A program made the position numbers and the translations under genes. 52,650 nt of DNA, taken from positions 1 to 52,650 of the IMG/VR virus record IMGVR_UViG_3300034103_001247; one strand, 5' to 3'. The notes under the pieces were generated by a model that searched no databases, had not been told where the DNA came from, and saw only the letters and a list, made by a program, of their open reading frames with translations. This document shows positions 29,223 to 39,635 of the stretch, piece after piece (position 1 is the stretch's first letter; each line of letters starts with the position of its first letter). The stretch comes from a virus.

Positions 29223-32200
29223 ATGTCAGCCAAAGCCAAACGAATAGTTCTGAAGCGCTCCTCAATCGCCGGAAAGAGGCCGAGTGCGTCTCACCTTCCG
29301 CCAGGTGAAATCGGCTTAAACACAAACAGCGAAGAACCAGGGCTTTTCTTCTCAGTCACTGACGGTCAAGTAATTAAAGTTGGGCCCCCCTCAGTGCTGC
29401 CCCTTCCTCCTACGAACCTCCCGGAAAAGGGAGAGTTGTGGTTCGACACCGAGGACGGCACACTCAATGTAGGAGACGCAACGAGTCAATGGCGCACGGT
29501 GTCCGCTCCTTTCCTCGGTGGCGGGGGGAGCATAGTGTTTGTTGCGCCTGAGTTTAAGTACTCAACGGATTCTCTTCGAAACGACGGGCAAGCCTTGCCC
29601 TTTCAGACTTTATCCCGAGCAATACTTGAGCTTTCGAAGATATACATAAGCCGCGTTTTAGCTGGTTTCCCCACTTCGAACGAAAGCAATCGCTATACGA
29701 TCCTTCTCTCCTCCTCTCTCATAACAGCCAACAATGGCCCCGGTGTTAGCCTCGATGACTTCACTGTAAATTTCTCTTCTTCAGGCGACAAAGTTACAAC
29801 TGCGCAACTCCAGCAGTTCAACCCACTAAGTGGAGGGATAATTGTCCCCTTCGGCATCTCTATTATAGGGCTCGATCTAAAAAAGTGCGTTGTTTCCCCG
29901 GCATTTGTTCCGTCATATTTCAACCCGGCATTTCCTGCAGCTTATCAAGGAATTGACCAACCCTTAAGCTCAATTTTCAAATGCGTAGGAAATTCTGTAG
30001 CTGAGTCCTTCTCCGTAGTTGACAAATTGTCATCGAGAACTGTTATTTCAGTTACAGAAGAAAACGGACTAGCCGTTTTTATTTCCGAAAGACCGCACGG
30101 ACACTTATTCAATGATGTCGCGTCCGTAAGTTTCGAGCCGACTGTGGATCAGAGCACAGGGACATTCACCGCAGGGAACTACTATGTTGTCCCCATTGAT
30201 ACTGACCGCTTTTACTTATCTTTCGGGTCTCAAACAGAGACTCCCGCTGCGGAGTACGTACCTTTCTCCTCTTTACCGACATTCAGTGATAAGACAACGC
30301 CGAAGTTTTTAGTGGAAAACACTCTAAAGTCTGCTCACAGGCTCAAGGTGTTCGAAAACGCAACTTTATTTGAGATTGGTGAGTACTTCACGAAAGTTCA
30401 GAAGGCATTTCCTGACTTCTTTGGCGGGAAAGTCACAAAGGGCATGTCCCTAGTAGATAGCGGGGACTATACAATCGTAGCCCCAGTTGGGGCCTACCCT
30501 AACAACGAGGATTCAAACACCACGAGAAACTCGCCGTTTTACGCAAAAGACGTTGTTCTCAGATCCGACTATGGCATGAACTGGGGGGATTTCGACGGGG
30601 CGTCTGTTTCCGGGTTTAAGTCGGTAGTCGCAGTCTCTTGCACAGCGGTTTCTTTACAGAACGACCCGTGCGTGTACGAAATTTACACAACCCTCGTAAA
30701 CCCGGCCACGAAGCTACCAGAGCAAAAGTGGTGGAATTTGACTGAAGCGAAGTTTCTATCGACTCCAGTGGAGCTTCGCCCTTCTTCGCTGTCCGACGTT
30801 ACAGTGAAGGATCAACTTTCCTTGTTAAACTCCACTCCCGTAAATAACATACGGTATTACTACAAGAGCCTCACGGAGCCAGGCGGCCAAAGCATAGGAA
30901 TTGTAGACATCGAAAGGGACTTTCGACACTTCGGGTTCCGCGTCAGGAATGGGGCTCACGGGCAGTTTCAATCTGTGTATAGTATCGGCCCTGCGATTGG
31001 GGTTTGGGCACTAAACGGCGGAACCTGCAGCCTAACAAATAGCACGACAAACTTCGGATCGGTTGCGTTTAAGTCTGAGGGTTTCCTTGGAATTAACACA
31101 ATAGGCGGTGCGAAGCCTAACGGAAAGGGATTCGTTCTTGAGGGCGTTCAAAGGCCACTGGCCCTGCTTAAGTCTCAGGTAGAGAACCCAGACAACAAGA
31201 GAATACTTTCCCTTGGGGGAAAGATTAAGGCGATTTATATCGACCCCGAGGACCCGAACACGCAAATACTAGAGCTGAGCTCAGACTTTTCCCCTTGTCA
31301 CTTACTTCCTTACTCCTTAGGGCCAGGGACAGCACTTTGGGTTGAAACTGAGTCCTGCACCTACCGCGGATTTTTTGCCGCAGACGGGGGGCCAACGGTT
31401 ATTACTGGCCTTGGGGACCCCGTAAACTTCGCTAAACTCCGCTTAAGGTCATCAGACAGTACGATACCGAATGATGAGAGTCTACTACCAATTCTTGGTG
31501 TCCCCTATATTCGAAGGTTTACTGACCCAAGACAAGACTTTGAAAGATCGTACAGTCTGTTTATAAGAAACACCCTACCGAACGCTATTGCCCCACAAAT
31601 AGGATCCGTACTAAGACTAAACCAAACCAGCCAACAACAGGGTTCAATTTCGCTAAGACCGAATGTTCAATTCGACCCAGGGGTCCTGGGGGGTTGGGGG
31701 AGACTCTTCACAGTTGACGCCATGGAGACGGGTGGACAAGGGTCTTCCCCTCAGTTTAATTACGTCATTGGGGATAGTAACCAAGATCTTACTTACTATG
31801 TGGCAATTACGGCGACCGACTACAGTCGCCCCTGGGGGCAAGGAAGTAATTTCAACCTTCCGTCTGGATCGTACACGACATACAGAAACAGAAACTGGTA
31901 CGCCGCTGAAAACAACCTGTGGAACTGCGTTTATTACGGTGAGGCTTCAAGTTTCACGGACAGCTTTGGTCCTTTCTCTGTGGCTCCGATCGAGACCTGC
32001 TCACCGTTCGTTGACACAAGTGTCCTGGAAAAACAAGAAAAGGTCTCAGAAACTTTTCAAGGTTCTTACGCGATCGACTCCTACCTGAGTACAGAGGGGT
32101 ACTCAGAGCAGAGCTACTTTAGAGGTGCCACTGACCCCTACCCAACTTACTCTTCTCAGAGTGTTTATGACGGGGACGACAGCACAGAGAGTCTTGGACT

Positions 32201-33995
32201 GTGCCTAAAAGACTTAGCTGATGGCGCTGCCACCTACACGGTCTCTGCTTTGACTGAGGTGCAATTGAAACAAGACGCCACCTTAACTCCGCTACCCCGG
32301 AGATACCGACCCTCAATAGTGGAATTTTCCGTTTTGTCGTCTGTTGATATTGAGAACCCACGTCAAACAACGTCGGTGATTCGACTTAGTTCTTCTTCTG
32401 GTGTTGAGTACATTCGAGTCATAAACTTGAACGGAACCGTCGTTCGAGGAATACGTCTAACTTATGAGAACAGTTACTACCCGACAACACTACCGGGAAA
32501 CAACTGGCCACAGCAGACTGTAGTCACAGTTTGTAGTACAAATCCACTCCCTCAGCCTGAGCTTTACGACCCCGATTGGACTAGCACAAAAAGGGCAATG
32601 TATCGCTTCTTTGAAGTCATGGGCTATTCAAAGGGGGTCCTAAAACCTTATTTGGTTCCAAAGTACTGGGGGGAACGGCTAATGTCAATTATGTCCCTCG
32701 TTGGTAATCTTCCCACAAACGGTTACTCATTGACGGTAGATAAATGGCCTCTTGAATTTAACCAACCTTCGATTATATCTGCCAACACCCACACTTGGGC
32801 TTACGCGGGTTACTATAACTACTCTCGAGGACTCCCCGAGTTTCAGAGCAACGACTTCACTCGAAAGTTAGCTACCGACTACCAAGCCACCACTACTTGG
32901 AGCGGGAGACTTACCGTAATGGGAGTGAATGATAAGGGGGAAATTGTTCAGTTTGGCCCACAGCGTCAAGCGCTAACAGCGAACTTCTACGAGTACTCTA
33001 CTCCGACAATTAACCCCAGCAACCAACAAATATATGAAGAACAGCCATACGTTGAGTTCCCTTCTCAAGTTGTTGTATACTCTGCCGACGACATCTCACC
33101 TGAGCTCAACGGGTCCCGTTCAACCTTTGACTTGACTCGCAGTGGCTTAGCAATACCCCCAGATCAGCTTTCCGCAGAATCCTTATTTGTAACTCTCGGA
33201 GCTTCTGTACAAAAGCCCTTTGTGAACTACTCTCTGATCGGGAACAGAATCCAATTCGCAGAATCCCCTCCAGCAGGCTTGTCCTGCAATATTCGGGTTG
33301 TAACCAGTGTTGACTCAAATCGAACTCTAACCGTTGCGTCTTTGAGCTTCGTTGAGCCCTTTGACGGAGCAAGAACGAACTTCACGGCCACCATTCCCTT
33401 AGACCCAAGCTTATTGGCCCCACTGGAAGTCACCGCCAACAACACGTTCGTATTTTTGGGTGGGGTGGAGCAAATACCCTTGTCCGCTGTCAACTCTTCT
33501 CTGCCGTTCTCTTATTCTGTTGAGAGGACCTCTCCAACAACTGTTCGGTTTTCCTTCACAGGAGTTCCCCCCGAAGGAACTACCCTAGACATTAGATCTG
33601 TTTGTTCGGGTTCGTACTGGTCTTTGCGTTCGACTTACCCTGTAGAAGTTTACTCACTTGACGACATTAGTGGGGAGTTTAACGGGGCTAGAACTTCATT
33701 CCCCTTAAAGTACGGAGGTAAGGTGGTGAATGCTTCTGCTGTAACAGCGGAGAATATTATGCTCAGCTTGGGTGGTGCGTTGCAGTTACCTGGTGTATCC
33801 TACACTGTGGAAAATTCTGTTTTGACTTTCTTAGACCCGACTGACGCCCCTCTACCTAACACCGTAGCAAACCTACGAGTAGTGTCCAACGCAGAGTTTA
33901 TTTTCTGTCCAAACCAGGGTAAGTACGGGAGTAGTTTCTTAAGGTGGGGGCCGGGTATAGTCCTATCTCTGGCGAACGAGACGGGTGTGCTATGA
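29223..33995 (+). CDS. Large tail fibre protein 1
   Basis: 1590 residues. Residues 1-95 are an anchor domain (RIVLKRSSIAGKRPSASHLPPGEIGLNTNSEEPGLFF, then GELWFDTEDGTLNVGD) shared in outline with the fibres at 38653 and 40948. The middle looks like a beta-helix shaft and matches fibre 2 in places (RSDYGMNWGDFDGASVSGFKSV; GVWALNGGTCSLTNSTTNFGS; HTWAYAGYYNYSRGLPEFQ), phrases like those of cyanomyovirus fibres. Residues about 1283-1560 hold three copies of a roughly 90-residue domain starting with F or Y..DDIS.E.NG.RT.F.L and containing a V.LGG..Q.P....Y segment. It probably makes host contact outside the baseplate. Confidence 0.85.
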   Translation: MSAKAKRIVLKRSSIAGKRPSASHLPPGEIGLNTNSEEPGLFFSVTDGQVIKVGPPSVLPLPPTNLPEKGELWFDTEDGTLNVGDATSQWRTVSAPFLGGGGSIVFVAPEFKYSTDSLRNDGQALPFQTLSRAILELSKIYISRVLAGFPTSNESNRYTILLSSSLITANNGPGVSLDDFTVNFSSSGDKVTTAQLQQFNPLSGGIIVPFGISIIGLDLKKCVVSPAFVPSYFNPAFPAAYQGIDQPLSSIFKCVGNSVAESFSVVDKLSSRTVISVTEENGLAVFISERPHGHLFNDVASVSFEPTVDQSTGTFTAGNYYVVPIDTDRFYLSFGSQTETPAAEYVPFSSLPTFSDKTTPKFLVENTLKSAHRLKVFENATLFEIGEYFTKVQKAFPDFFGGKVTKGMSLVDSGDYTIVAPVGAYPNNEDSNTTRNSPFYAKDVVLRSDYGMNWGDFDGASVSGFKSVVAVSCTAVSLQNDPCVYEIYTTLVNPATKLPEQKWWNLTEAKFLSTPVELRPSSLSDVTVKDQLSLLNSTPVNNIRYYYKSLTEPGGQSIGIVDIERDFRHFGFRVRNGAHGQFQSVYSIGPAIGVWALNGGTCSLTNSTTNFGSVAFKSEGFLGINTIGGAKPNGKGFVLEGVQRPLALLKSQVENPDNKRILSLGGKIKAIYIDPEDPNTQILELSSDFSPCHLLPYSLGPGTALWVETESCTYRGFFAADGGPTVITGLGDPVNFAKLRLRSSDSTIPNDESLLPILGVPYIRRFTDPRQDFERSYSLFIRNTLPNAIAPQIGSVLRLNQTSQQQGSISLRPNVQFDPGVLGGWGRLFTVDAMETGGQGSSPQFNYVIGDSNQDLTYYVAITATDYSRPWGQGSNFNLPSGSYTTYRNRNWYAAENNLWNCVYYGEASSFTDSFGPFSVAPIETCSPFVDTSVLEKQEKVSETFQGSYAIDSYLSTEGYSEQSYFRGATDPYPTYSSQSVYDGDDSTESLGLCLKDLADGAATYTVSALTEVQLKQDATLTPLPRRYRPSIVEFSVLSSVDIENPRQTTSVIRLSSSSGVEYIRVINLNGTVVRGIRLTYENSYYPTTLPGNNWPQQTVVTVCSTNPLPQPELYDPDWTSTKRAMYRFFEVMGYSKGVLKPYLVPKYWGERLMSIMSLVGNLPTNGYSLTVDKWPLEFNQPSIISANTHTWAYAGYYNYSRGLPEFQSNDFTRKLATDYQATTTWSGRLTVMGVNDKGEIVQFGPQRQALTANFYEYSTPTINPSNQQIYEEQPYVEFPSQVVVYSADDISPELNGSRSTFDLTRSGLAIPPDQLSAESLFVTLGASVQKPFVNYSLIGNRIQFAESPPAGLSCNIRVVTSVDSNRTLTVASLSFVEPFDGARTNFTATIPLDPSLLAPLEVTANNTFVFLGGVEQIPLSAVNSSLPFSYSVERTSPTTVRFSFTGVPPEGTTLDIRSVCSGSYWSLRSTYPVEVYSLDDISGEFNGARTSFPLKYGGKVVNASAVTAENIMLSLGGALQLPGVSYTVENSVLTFLDPTDAPLPNTVANLRVVSNAEFIFCPNQGKYGSSFLRWGPGIVLSLANETGVL

Positions 33996-33998
33996 CTA

Positions 33999-34007
33999 GG
34001 GTAAAAC
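33999..34007 (+). promoter_or_regulatory. GGGTAAAAC motif (putative phage promoter)
   Basis: 34 nt before GTG 34033; followed by TTTATATATG. Confidence 0.55.
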
Positions 34008-34032
34008 TCTTTATATATGTTAGTTCTGAACA

Positions 34033-37000
34033 GTGGCATTAACAAGAGCTCAACTACTCATGGGAGACAGCGGCAAGGGCGCTGTTTTATCTGGTCAGCC
34101 CCAGGGGGTTAAGGAGGGGGCTGGCGTAACAATAGGGCTGGACGGGACTATTTCCTTCAATGCTTCGACCTCGTCAGGGGTGATTAAAACTAACAGCAAT
34201 ACAGCCTTTAACTCGTATGTTTGGCCCGCTGCCCCGGTGGTTGGTGGTCAGCTCACCGTTGGCACCAACGGGGTGCTTTCGTGGGTTGTTAGGAATCCGG
34301 GATTTGGCTTAAATTTAGTCGGCACGGCGATAAAAGTCTCGCTACCTTTCGGGACAGTTGAAAATGTCCCTGAAATTGGAACAAACGAAGACGAAGCCAC
34401 AATCGGAAGTCTGTACTGGAACAGTGAAAGTGAGCGACTGTACATTTGCACAGGAACCTCTTGGGTTCCGGCATCTTATGGGCCACCGGACTTAAACCAG
34501 GCACTTCTCACAGGGACTTACACCCTTTACGTTAACCCTCAGATTGGGAGTGACATTTTTGTCTCAGGAATTTATGATAACACCGTTTCACCGATTGTAA
34601 CAAATCAGATGGCTGTGTCAGGGTACACTCCTCAGAAGCCATTCAAGACAATTCAAAGAGCCGCTCTTGAGGTTGCTCGATTCCAGGTGGGAACACAACC
34701 GAACCCGTTAGCATTTGACCGCTTTGTGATAAAATGCTCGGCAGGAGAGCACATCATTGATGGGACGCCAGGGAGCGCTACAGTTAGCCCGTGGGTTAGC
34801 GGCACGACTCCAACGGAGTCCCAGTTAAGTGCAATGAACAGCAACTCTTACGCCGGGGTCATACTTCCCCGAGGGGTGTCTGTTATTGGTGCGGACTTGA
34901 GAAAAACCATAATTAGACCGAACTATGTTCCGGCCAAGACCGGGAACATTGACACGAACAGGGGTTCGATTCTTCGCGTTACAGGGGGAGGGTTCTTCTT
35001 CAACTTTACTTTCAAGGACAAGCTGGGTTTAGCGGCTAGCCACCACTTGCTCGATTGCTTCTCGTTCGTCTCCGACACTGACCTAACTGCGTACTACGCT
35101 AAAGCTCAGACAATTTTCGCTCAACTCAGTCCAAACCTCATCACAAACCCAGGAGAGACCGAAATTGTTGCACCCCAACCCTCAGGGATTCCGGAGGAGA
35201 CCACTGACGGAATCACCGGCTCCTCTCCGTACATTTTTAACTGTTCCATAAGATCCAGCTATGGCCTCTGTGGCATAAACGCGGATGGGAATGATGTGAC
35301 CGGGTTTAAGTCCATCGTAACATCTCAGTTCACTGGAGTTTCCCTGCAGAGAGACTTGTACTGTTGGCAGAGATATAACGCCTTCACGAACGTTTGGGGG
35401 AACACGATTTCCAACTACAACACCTATATTACCCTAGACCCCAACAACCTGAGAATGGACCCTACTCGAAGGTCCTACCATATACGAGCTATTAACGACG
35501 CGTTCGTTCAGGAGGTTTCCGTGTTTGCCATTGGGCAAGGTGTGCACCACTGGGTGAAAAGCGGCGGAGAAATCTCAATAACTAACTCCAATAGTTCCTT
35601 CGGTGGCTGTGCTGCTTTAGCCGAAGGTTACAAGTCTGAGGCTTTTCCTCAAGATACGAATTGGGACGTTGCAACCATAAACGTTGCCACCAACTTAGCG
35701 GATCAGCAAACTGTCGTCAGAACCATTGAGATCGGCAAGGTCTCTTCCGGTCAGGTGAACAACTCGACTATTATAACTCTAGACAAACCACTTTTGGAGT
35801 CGGAAGTTTATTCAGGAGAGCCTCAAATTCTGGCTTCCAGAAATTACACGTTCAAAGCTGGAAGTTACCTTTGGATAGAAAACCCACGAGGTTTTTCCTG
35901 GAGAGCACCTTTAGCTACGGGCGCCTGGGATGCTGCAAACCCCGAGCAAATTAAGATATCTGCTGCAATGCAGAATCAGATCGGTGGTGTGCCTGGGGGT
36001 ACGGGTAACCAGGCGAGCCTTTCAGGTAGTCGAGTGTTTATTCGTCGCCTAGTTGACACAAGGTCCCCGAGCCAGAGGCAGTTTAGCGTAAACATCACAA
36101 ACACGAACCCGAATGTTCGCTCTCCGATGAGAGACTACGTTCTACAAACCTCTCCTGGGGGACCTGTTCTAAGCCTCATGTCAGACTCGGACTTGGTTAT
36201 TGTGAAAAAGTCGGACTTGGTTCCAATTGGCTCAGACGCTGTTGCTAAAAAGTCCAGAGTTGTTTTACAGCGGTCCAACGCAGTCAAAACTTGGACCCCT
36301 GGTGAGTACTACCGCAAGGGAGAAACAGTACGCCACCTGAATAAACACTATAGTTGTGTCCTTAAAAACTTCGACACTGTTTTCGACTTCGAGAAGTGGA
36401 AAGAGTCGTACGTTCACATGGAGTCTGACTACAATGCTTACGACTTCTTCCTGAACACCACTCCTGTAGTTGTCTTTGACAACGACACGGACGGTTTAGC
36501 CGGAACTTCGAATTGTGGATACAACTTAACAACATGCTGGACGAACGACGAAGCAATTAAGGGCCAGTATACTACTGCTACTGACTACCGTGGTCTCTAC
36601 CAGTTTCTAGTTGGCATCGGCTTTACTAATAGCCAAGCCAGAAGCTTATTGACTCCTACCACAACCCCTAACAGGGAGCTTGACACATCAAATAGTGAGG
36701 ACATGAAAGGGTATGCGCCGTCGGGAGTGGCGAATGCCTTGGCACACTGGTCTATTGACTTCCGTAGGCCATCCACAGTCCGCATGTTTGGCCATTCTTG
36801 GGAGTGGGCGGGTTTCTTAAACTACACGAAAGCTTTACCGTCTTATCAAGGGGACTTGTCAATTCAAAACCAGTTCACTTACTACTTCACCAACCAGCTT
36901 GGGGGCCGTGTTTACGCAACAGGCTCAAATCAGGAAGGTTATTTTGTAACTGCTGCAGGGTTAACTGACTTAAGCACGAATGAGACCCTGGGTGTAGCCG

Positions 37001-37521
37001 ACCTTGGGAGCTACTTCCCCGAGAGCAACAACCAGAATATTTCCTCGGATATTACAGGGGGGTTGGGTATTGATGTCTCGGACTCGACAGTCAAGCTCAA
37101 AGTTCCCGCCCTTACCACTGCACCTTCGATTGGAAGTTCCCCCGAGGGGGCAATAGACGGGTCGTTGTACTGGAATCCTAACTCCGGAGCCCTCTTCATT
37201 CTGTACAACGACGGAACATCGAGGCAGTGGGTTCAGACTTCAACCGGTGGAATTCCAGTTGTAGTAGTTAATGACAACTACACGGCTTCAGTACCCGACT
37301 ACGTGGTTGTCACCGCCTCAGGAAAAACGATTACATTACCAGCAACACCCTCCCCTGGAGACGCCCTGACTGTAGTTGTTGCTGGCACTTGGTTGAATAC
37401 TGTAGTTGGCCGCAACGGCTCAAACATAATGGGACTTTCACAAAACCTCACCCTTGACAAAAAGTATGCTGCTATGACCTTTACTTACATTGACTCTACA
37501 AACGGTTGGAGGCTTAGCTAA
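34033..37521 (+). CDS. Large tail fibre protein 2
   Basis: 1162 residues from GTG 34033. N-terminus ALTRAQLLMGDSGKGAVLSGQPQGVKEG differs from fibre 1. It shares the shaft: GVILPRGVSVIGADLRKTIIRPNYVP, RSSYGLCGINADGNDVTGFKSIV, GVHHWVKSGGEISITNSNSSFGG and HSWEWAGFLNYTKALPSYQ correspond to fibre 1 segments. The repeated EIGTNEDEATIGSLYWNSESERLYICTGTSWVPAS and PEGAIDGSLYWNPNSGALFILYNDG units flank it. The C-terminus (TASGKTITLPATPSPGDALTVVV) resembles phage fibre tip domains. The end overlaps the next start. Confidence 0.85.
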   Translation: MALTRAQLLMGDSGKGAVLSGQPQGVKEGAGVTIGLDGTISFNASTSSGVIKTNSNTAFNSYVWPAAPVVGGQLTVGTNGVLSWVVRNPGFGLNLVGTAIKVSLPFGTVENVPEIGTNEDEATIGSLYWNSESERLYICTGTSWVPASYGPPDLNQALLTGTYTLYVNPQIGSDIFVSGIYDNTVSPIVTNQMAVSGYTPQKPFKTIQRAALEVARFQVGTQPNPLAFDRFVIKCSAGEHIIDGTPGSATVSPWVSGTTPTESQLSAMNSNSYAGVILPRGVSVIGADLRKTIIRPNYVPAKTGNIDTNRGSILRVTGGGFFFNFTFKDKLGLAASHHLLDCFSFVSDTDLTAYYAKAQTIFAQLSPNLITNPGETEIVAPQPSGIPEETTDGITGSSPYIFNCSIRSSYGLCGINADGNDVTGFKSIVTSQFTGVSLQRDLYCWQRYNAFTNVWGNTISNYNTYITLDPNNLRMDPTRRSYHIRAINDAFVQEVSVFAIGQGVHHWVKSGGEISITNSNSSFGGCAALAEGYKSEAFPQDTNWDVATINVATNLADQQTVVRTIEIGKVSSGQVNNSTIITLDKPLLESEVYSGEPQILASRNYTFKAGSYLWIENPRGFSWRAPLATGAWDAANPEQIKISAAMQNQIGGVPGGTGNQASLSGSRVFIRRLVDTRSPSQRQFSVNITNTNPNVRSPMRDYVLQTSPGGPVLSLMSDSDLVIVKKSDLVPIGSDAVAKKSRVVLQRSNAVKTWTPGEYYRKGETVRHLNKHYSCVLKNFDTVFDFEKWKESYVHMESDYNAYDFFLNTTPVVVFDNDTDGLAGTSNCGYNLTTCWTNDEAIKGQYTTATDYRGLYQFLVGIGFTNSQARSLLTPTTTPNRELDTSNSEDMKGYAPSGVANALAHWSIDFRRPSTVRMFGHSWEWAGFLNYTKALPSYQGDLSIQNQFTYYFTNQLGGRVYATGSNQEGYFVTAAGLTDLSTNETLGVADLGSYFPESNNQNISSDITGGLGIDVSDSTVKLKVPALTTAPSIGSSPEGAIDGSLYWNPNSGALFILYNDGTSRQWVQTSTGGIPVVVVNDNYTASVPDYVVVTASGKTITLPATPSPGDALTVVVAGTWLNTVVGRNGSNIMGLSQNLTLDKKYAAMTFTYIDSTNGWRLS

Positions 37522-38141
37522 TGTCTTCACTTTCACAATTTTATGGTAATGATAGCAATATTGGGTCTTATCCCGGTATTTACGCATCCGACCCGGTGTC
37601 AGCTGTTTATCCTCCCATCCTTTTCCTGGGGTCGGATATTACCCCGAACGTGTCTTGTCCAGACCCCTATCGAACTGTAACTTTTAACTCATTTAGAATT
37701 CTCACCCTGGGCGGCGGCGGTGCGGTAAGCGGGTCATTTGTGACTAAAATGGTGGATGTTTGGTACTCTCCATATTATACGGCGCCGGAGTCTACATTTA
37801 TAATTAATGCAGAAAGATTGGAAAACATAGACGGGCTTAACATTGAAACTAATGGGGGAGTTGTAAGTATTGCCAACTGCCCCCTTCTAACGGCCATCAC
37901 GAGAATAGGAATTATTAAAACGAGTACCGTTGGCTTCCCCATTCAATACTACTTTAACAATAATGCCTTAAATCAATCCTCAGTTGATGCTATTCTTGTT
38001 GCTATTGCGGCTGGACGGGGCTCATCAACCGGAAATCGTTCAATAAACATTTCCGGTGGGACAAATTCCCCACCGGGACCAGCTGGTTTAGCGGCAAAAG
38101 CTACTCTCGTTTCCTCCGGTTGGACTGTAACTAACAACTAA
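37521..38141 (+). CDS. Fibre-associated protein, LRR-like end
   Basis: 206 residues; ATG overlaps the fibre 2 stop (TAATG). Ser/Asn/Gly-rich beta protein with ESTFIINAERLENIDGLNIETNGGVVSIANCPLLTAITRIGI, a leucine-rich-repeat-like rhythm, and ALNQSSVDAILVAIAAG...NRSINISGGTNSPPGPAGLAAKATLVSSGWTVTNN, a pattern seen at the ends of BspA-type repeats and phage fibre accessory proteins. Codon use looks more AT-rich than in its neighbours, which hints at recent exchange. Probably a fibre tip or chaperone. Confidence 0.6.
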   Translation: MSSLSQFYGNDSNIGSYPGIYASDPVSAVYPPILFLGSDITPNVSCPDPYRTVTFNSFRILTLGGGGAVSGSFVTKMVDVWYSPYYTAPESTFIINAERLENIDGLNIETNGGVVSIANCPLLTAITRIGIIKTSTVGFPIQYYFNNNALNQSSVDAILVAIAAGRGSSTGNRSINISGGTNSPPGPAGLAAKATLVSSGWTVTNN

Positions 38142-38145
38142 AATT

Positions 38146-38628
38146 ATGAAAAATTACACCGTGCAAACCCCCAACACTTGCGGGTTAGCTATTTTGCCCA
38201 CTGGAGTCTCACTCATCCACATTGCTGGTGCCAACACCGGAGCCCCGGACGAATCCACGTTCGAGGAGTTTTTAACCTTGGAAGACGCCGTCAACCGTGC
38301 TCGTGAAATTGACCCATCTTTCACCACCAACGCCGTTCTCGGCTCCCCTAGTCTCACTCCCCTCAACATTAGCAACTCATTCCAACGAGCCCATGTTGGT
38401 AGCAACATAGTTCTGAATTGCGAGTACTCGTCAAAGGAGTGTGAGGTTACGTACCAATGGGTGGGCTTAAGTGGGCTGGTAGTCCCCGACGCTACATCTA
38501 GTTCTTTGACTCTTGAAGATACTACGCAAGACTCCACGGGAACTTACACTTGCAGAGTCAATGCTTTTAACTCAGTTGGGCAAGTCAGCTCTACATCCCA
38601 AAGCTTCACGGTCGAAGTTCACCTTTAA
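38146..38628 (+). CDS. Ig-like domain protein
   Basis: 160 residues. Residues about 83-158 form an immunoglobulin-like domain: GSNIVLNCEYSSKECEVTYQWVGL, SSLTLEDTTQDSTGTYTCRVNAFNSVG, with the two paired cysteines, the core W and the D.G.Y.C motif. The first 80 residues are unrelated. Ig-like domains are often displayed on phage heads or tails and are thought to help weak binding to cell surfaces or polysaccharides. Here the place among fibres argues for tail display. Confidence 0.75.
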   Translation: MKNYTVQTPNTCGLAILPTGVSLIHIAGANTGAPDESTFEEFLTLEDAVNRAREIDPSFTTNAVLGSPSLTPLNISNSFQRAHVGSNIVLNCEYSSKECEVTYQWVGLSGLVVPDATSSSLTLEDTTQDSTGTYTCRVNAFNSVGQVSSTSQSFTVEVHL

Positions 38629-38652
38629 TTTCCCTTGAACGAGGGAGTACCC

Positions 38653-39630
38653 ATGACGACTCGAACAATTCAGATTCTTAGAAGCGGGGTAGAAAAGAAG
38701 CGTCCGAACCCTGAAACTCTTTTTCCAGGGCAGTTAGCAGTAAACATAGACCCTGCAGAGCCAGGTTTGTACTTTGCCGACACTGAGGGGAGTCTTCGAA
38801 AAGTTGGGCCGTGTCACGTTGGTCCAGAGCCACCAAACTCCGGTGTCCCCCAGTCTTACCACGGTGGAAACTGTGTCGGCGAAATGTGGTATGACACAAC
38901 TGAAGGGGCACTCAATATCTGGGATGGCTTCTCGTGGTTTGCAATTCTTGGGGATGGCGGTCCGTCACCCGGTGCAACCGGTGTCACGGGGGCTACGGGT
39001 CCTGCTGGGGCGACCGGTGCGATTGGAGCTACGGGGGCTACGGGTCCTGTTGGGGCTACAGGTGTAGGAACTTCTGGTGCGATTGGAGCTACTGGGGCTA
39101 CGGGCCCTGCTGGGGCTACAGGTGTAGGAACTTCTGGTGCGATTGGAGCTACTGGGGCTACGGGCCCTGCTGGGGCTACGGGTGTAGGTGTCATCGGGGC
39201 TACGGGTCCTGCGGGCGACATAGGAGCTACAGGTCCTGTGGGGGCCATGAGAGTAAACACCACCCACACCACCAGTTTGCTGTCCCAAGGGGACGAGGAA
39301 AACTTTACAATGAACTTAGGAAAACTTTCAGAACTAGTCGCCATTCAAGTTTCCGACCCAGCATGGGTCAGAATGTACAGGTCAAGTGCACAAAGATCGG
39401 CAGACCCCCGATCAACGCCCGGCGGTCCTTTGCAGTCTATTATAAACCTCGGGGACAATAAGCCATACTCGGAAAATGTAACAACCCTGACACCCGAAAC
39501 AATTATTCAAAACCCTGTCCCACTTCTTCAGGGAGACTCAAACGGCCTTGTTTACGTTAGATTAGTCAAACGTAGCGAGGGGTCCAGCGCAATAACCTTA
39601 ACCACAACAACTCATCCTCAGGAGAACTAA
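38653..39630 (+). CDS. Collagen-like tail fibre protein A
   Basis: 325 residues from ATG 38653 (GAGGGAG upstream; a TTG 18 nt earlier is in frame). Residues 1-95 are an anchor domain ([74 protein letters not shown]), about 70% alike in fibre B at 40948. Residues about 105-205 are Gly-X-Y repeats ([10 protein letters not shown] type) that should form a collagen-like triple helix. The C-terminal 120 residues are a beta-rich tip ([44 protein letters not shown]) of the kind that trimerises fibres. Confidence 0.83.
   Translation: MTTRTIQILRSGVEKKRPNPETLFPGQLAVNIDPAEPGLYFADTEGSLRKVGPCHVGPEPPNSGVPQSYHGGNCVGEMWYDTTEGALNIWDGFSWFAILGDGGPSPGATGVTGATGPAGATGAIGATGATGPVGATGVGTSGAIGATGATGPAGATGVGTSGAIGATGATGPAGATGVGVIGATGPAGDIGATGPVGAMRVNTTHTTSLLSQGDEENFTMNLGKLSELVAIQVSDPAWVRMYRSSAQRSADPRSTPGGPLQSIINLGDNKPYSENVTTLTPETIIQNPVPLLQGDSNGLVYVRLVKRSEGSSAITLTTTTHPQEN
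39061..39180 (+). repeat. Two tandem 60-nt units in the collagen region of fibre A
   Basis: 39061-39120 and 39121-39180 differ only in the last base. Each encodes [20 protein letters not shown]. Confidence 0.9.
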
Positions 39631-39635
39631 CAATT

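Noticed and set aside
38856-39344. Minus-strand frame rich in Pro-Val-Ala-Pro opposite fibre A
   Set aside because: It is the complement of the Gly-X-Y repeats. The same happens opposite fibre B at 41238-41723. No start signals.
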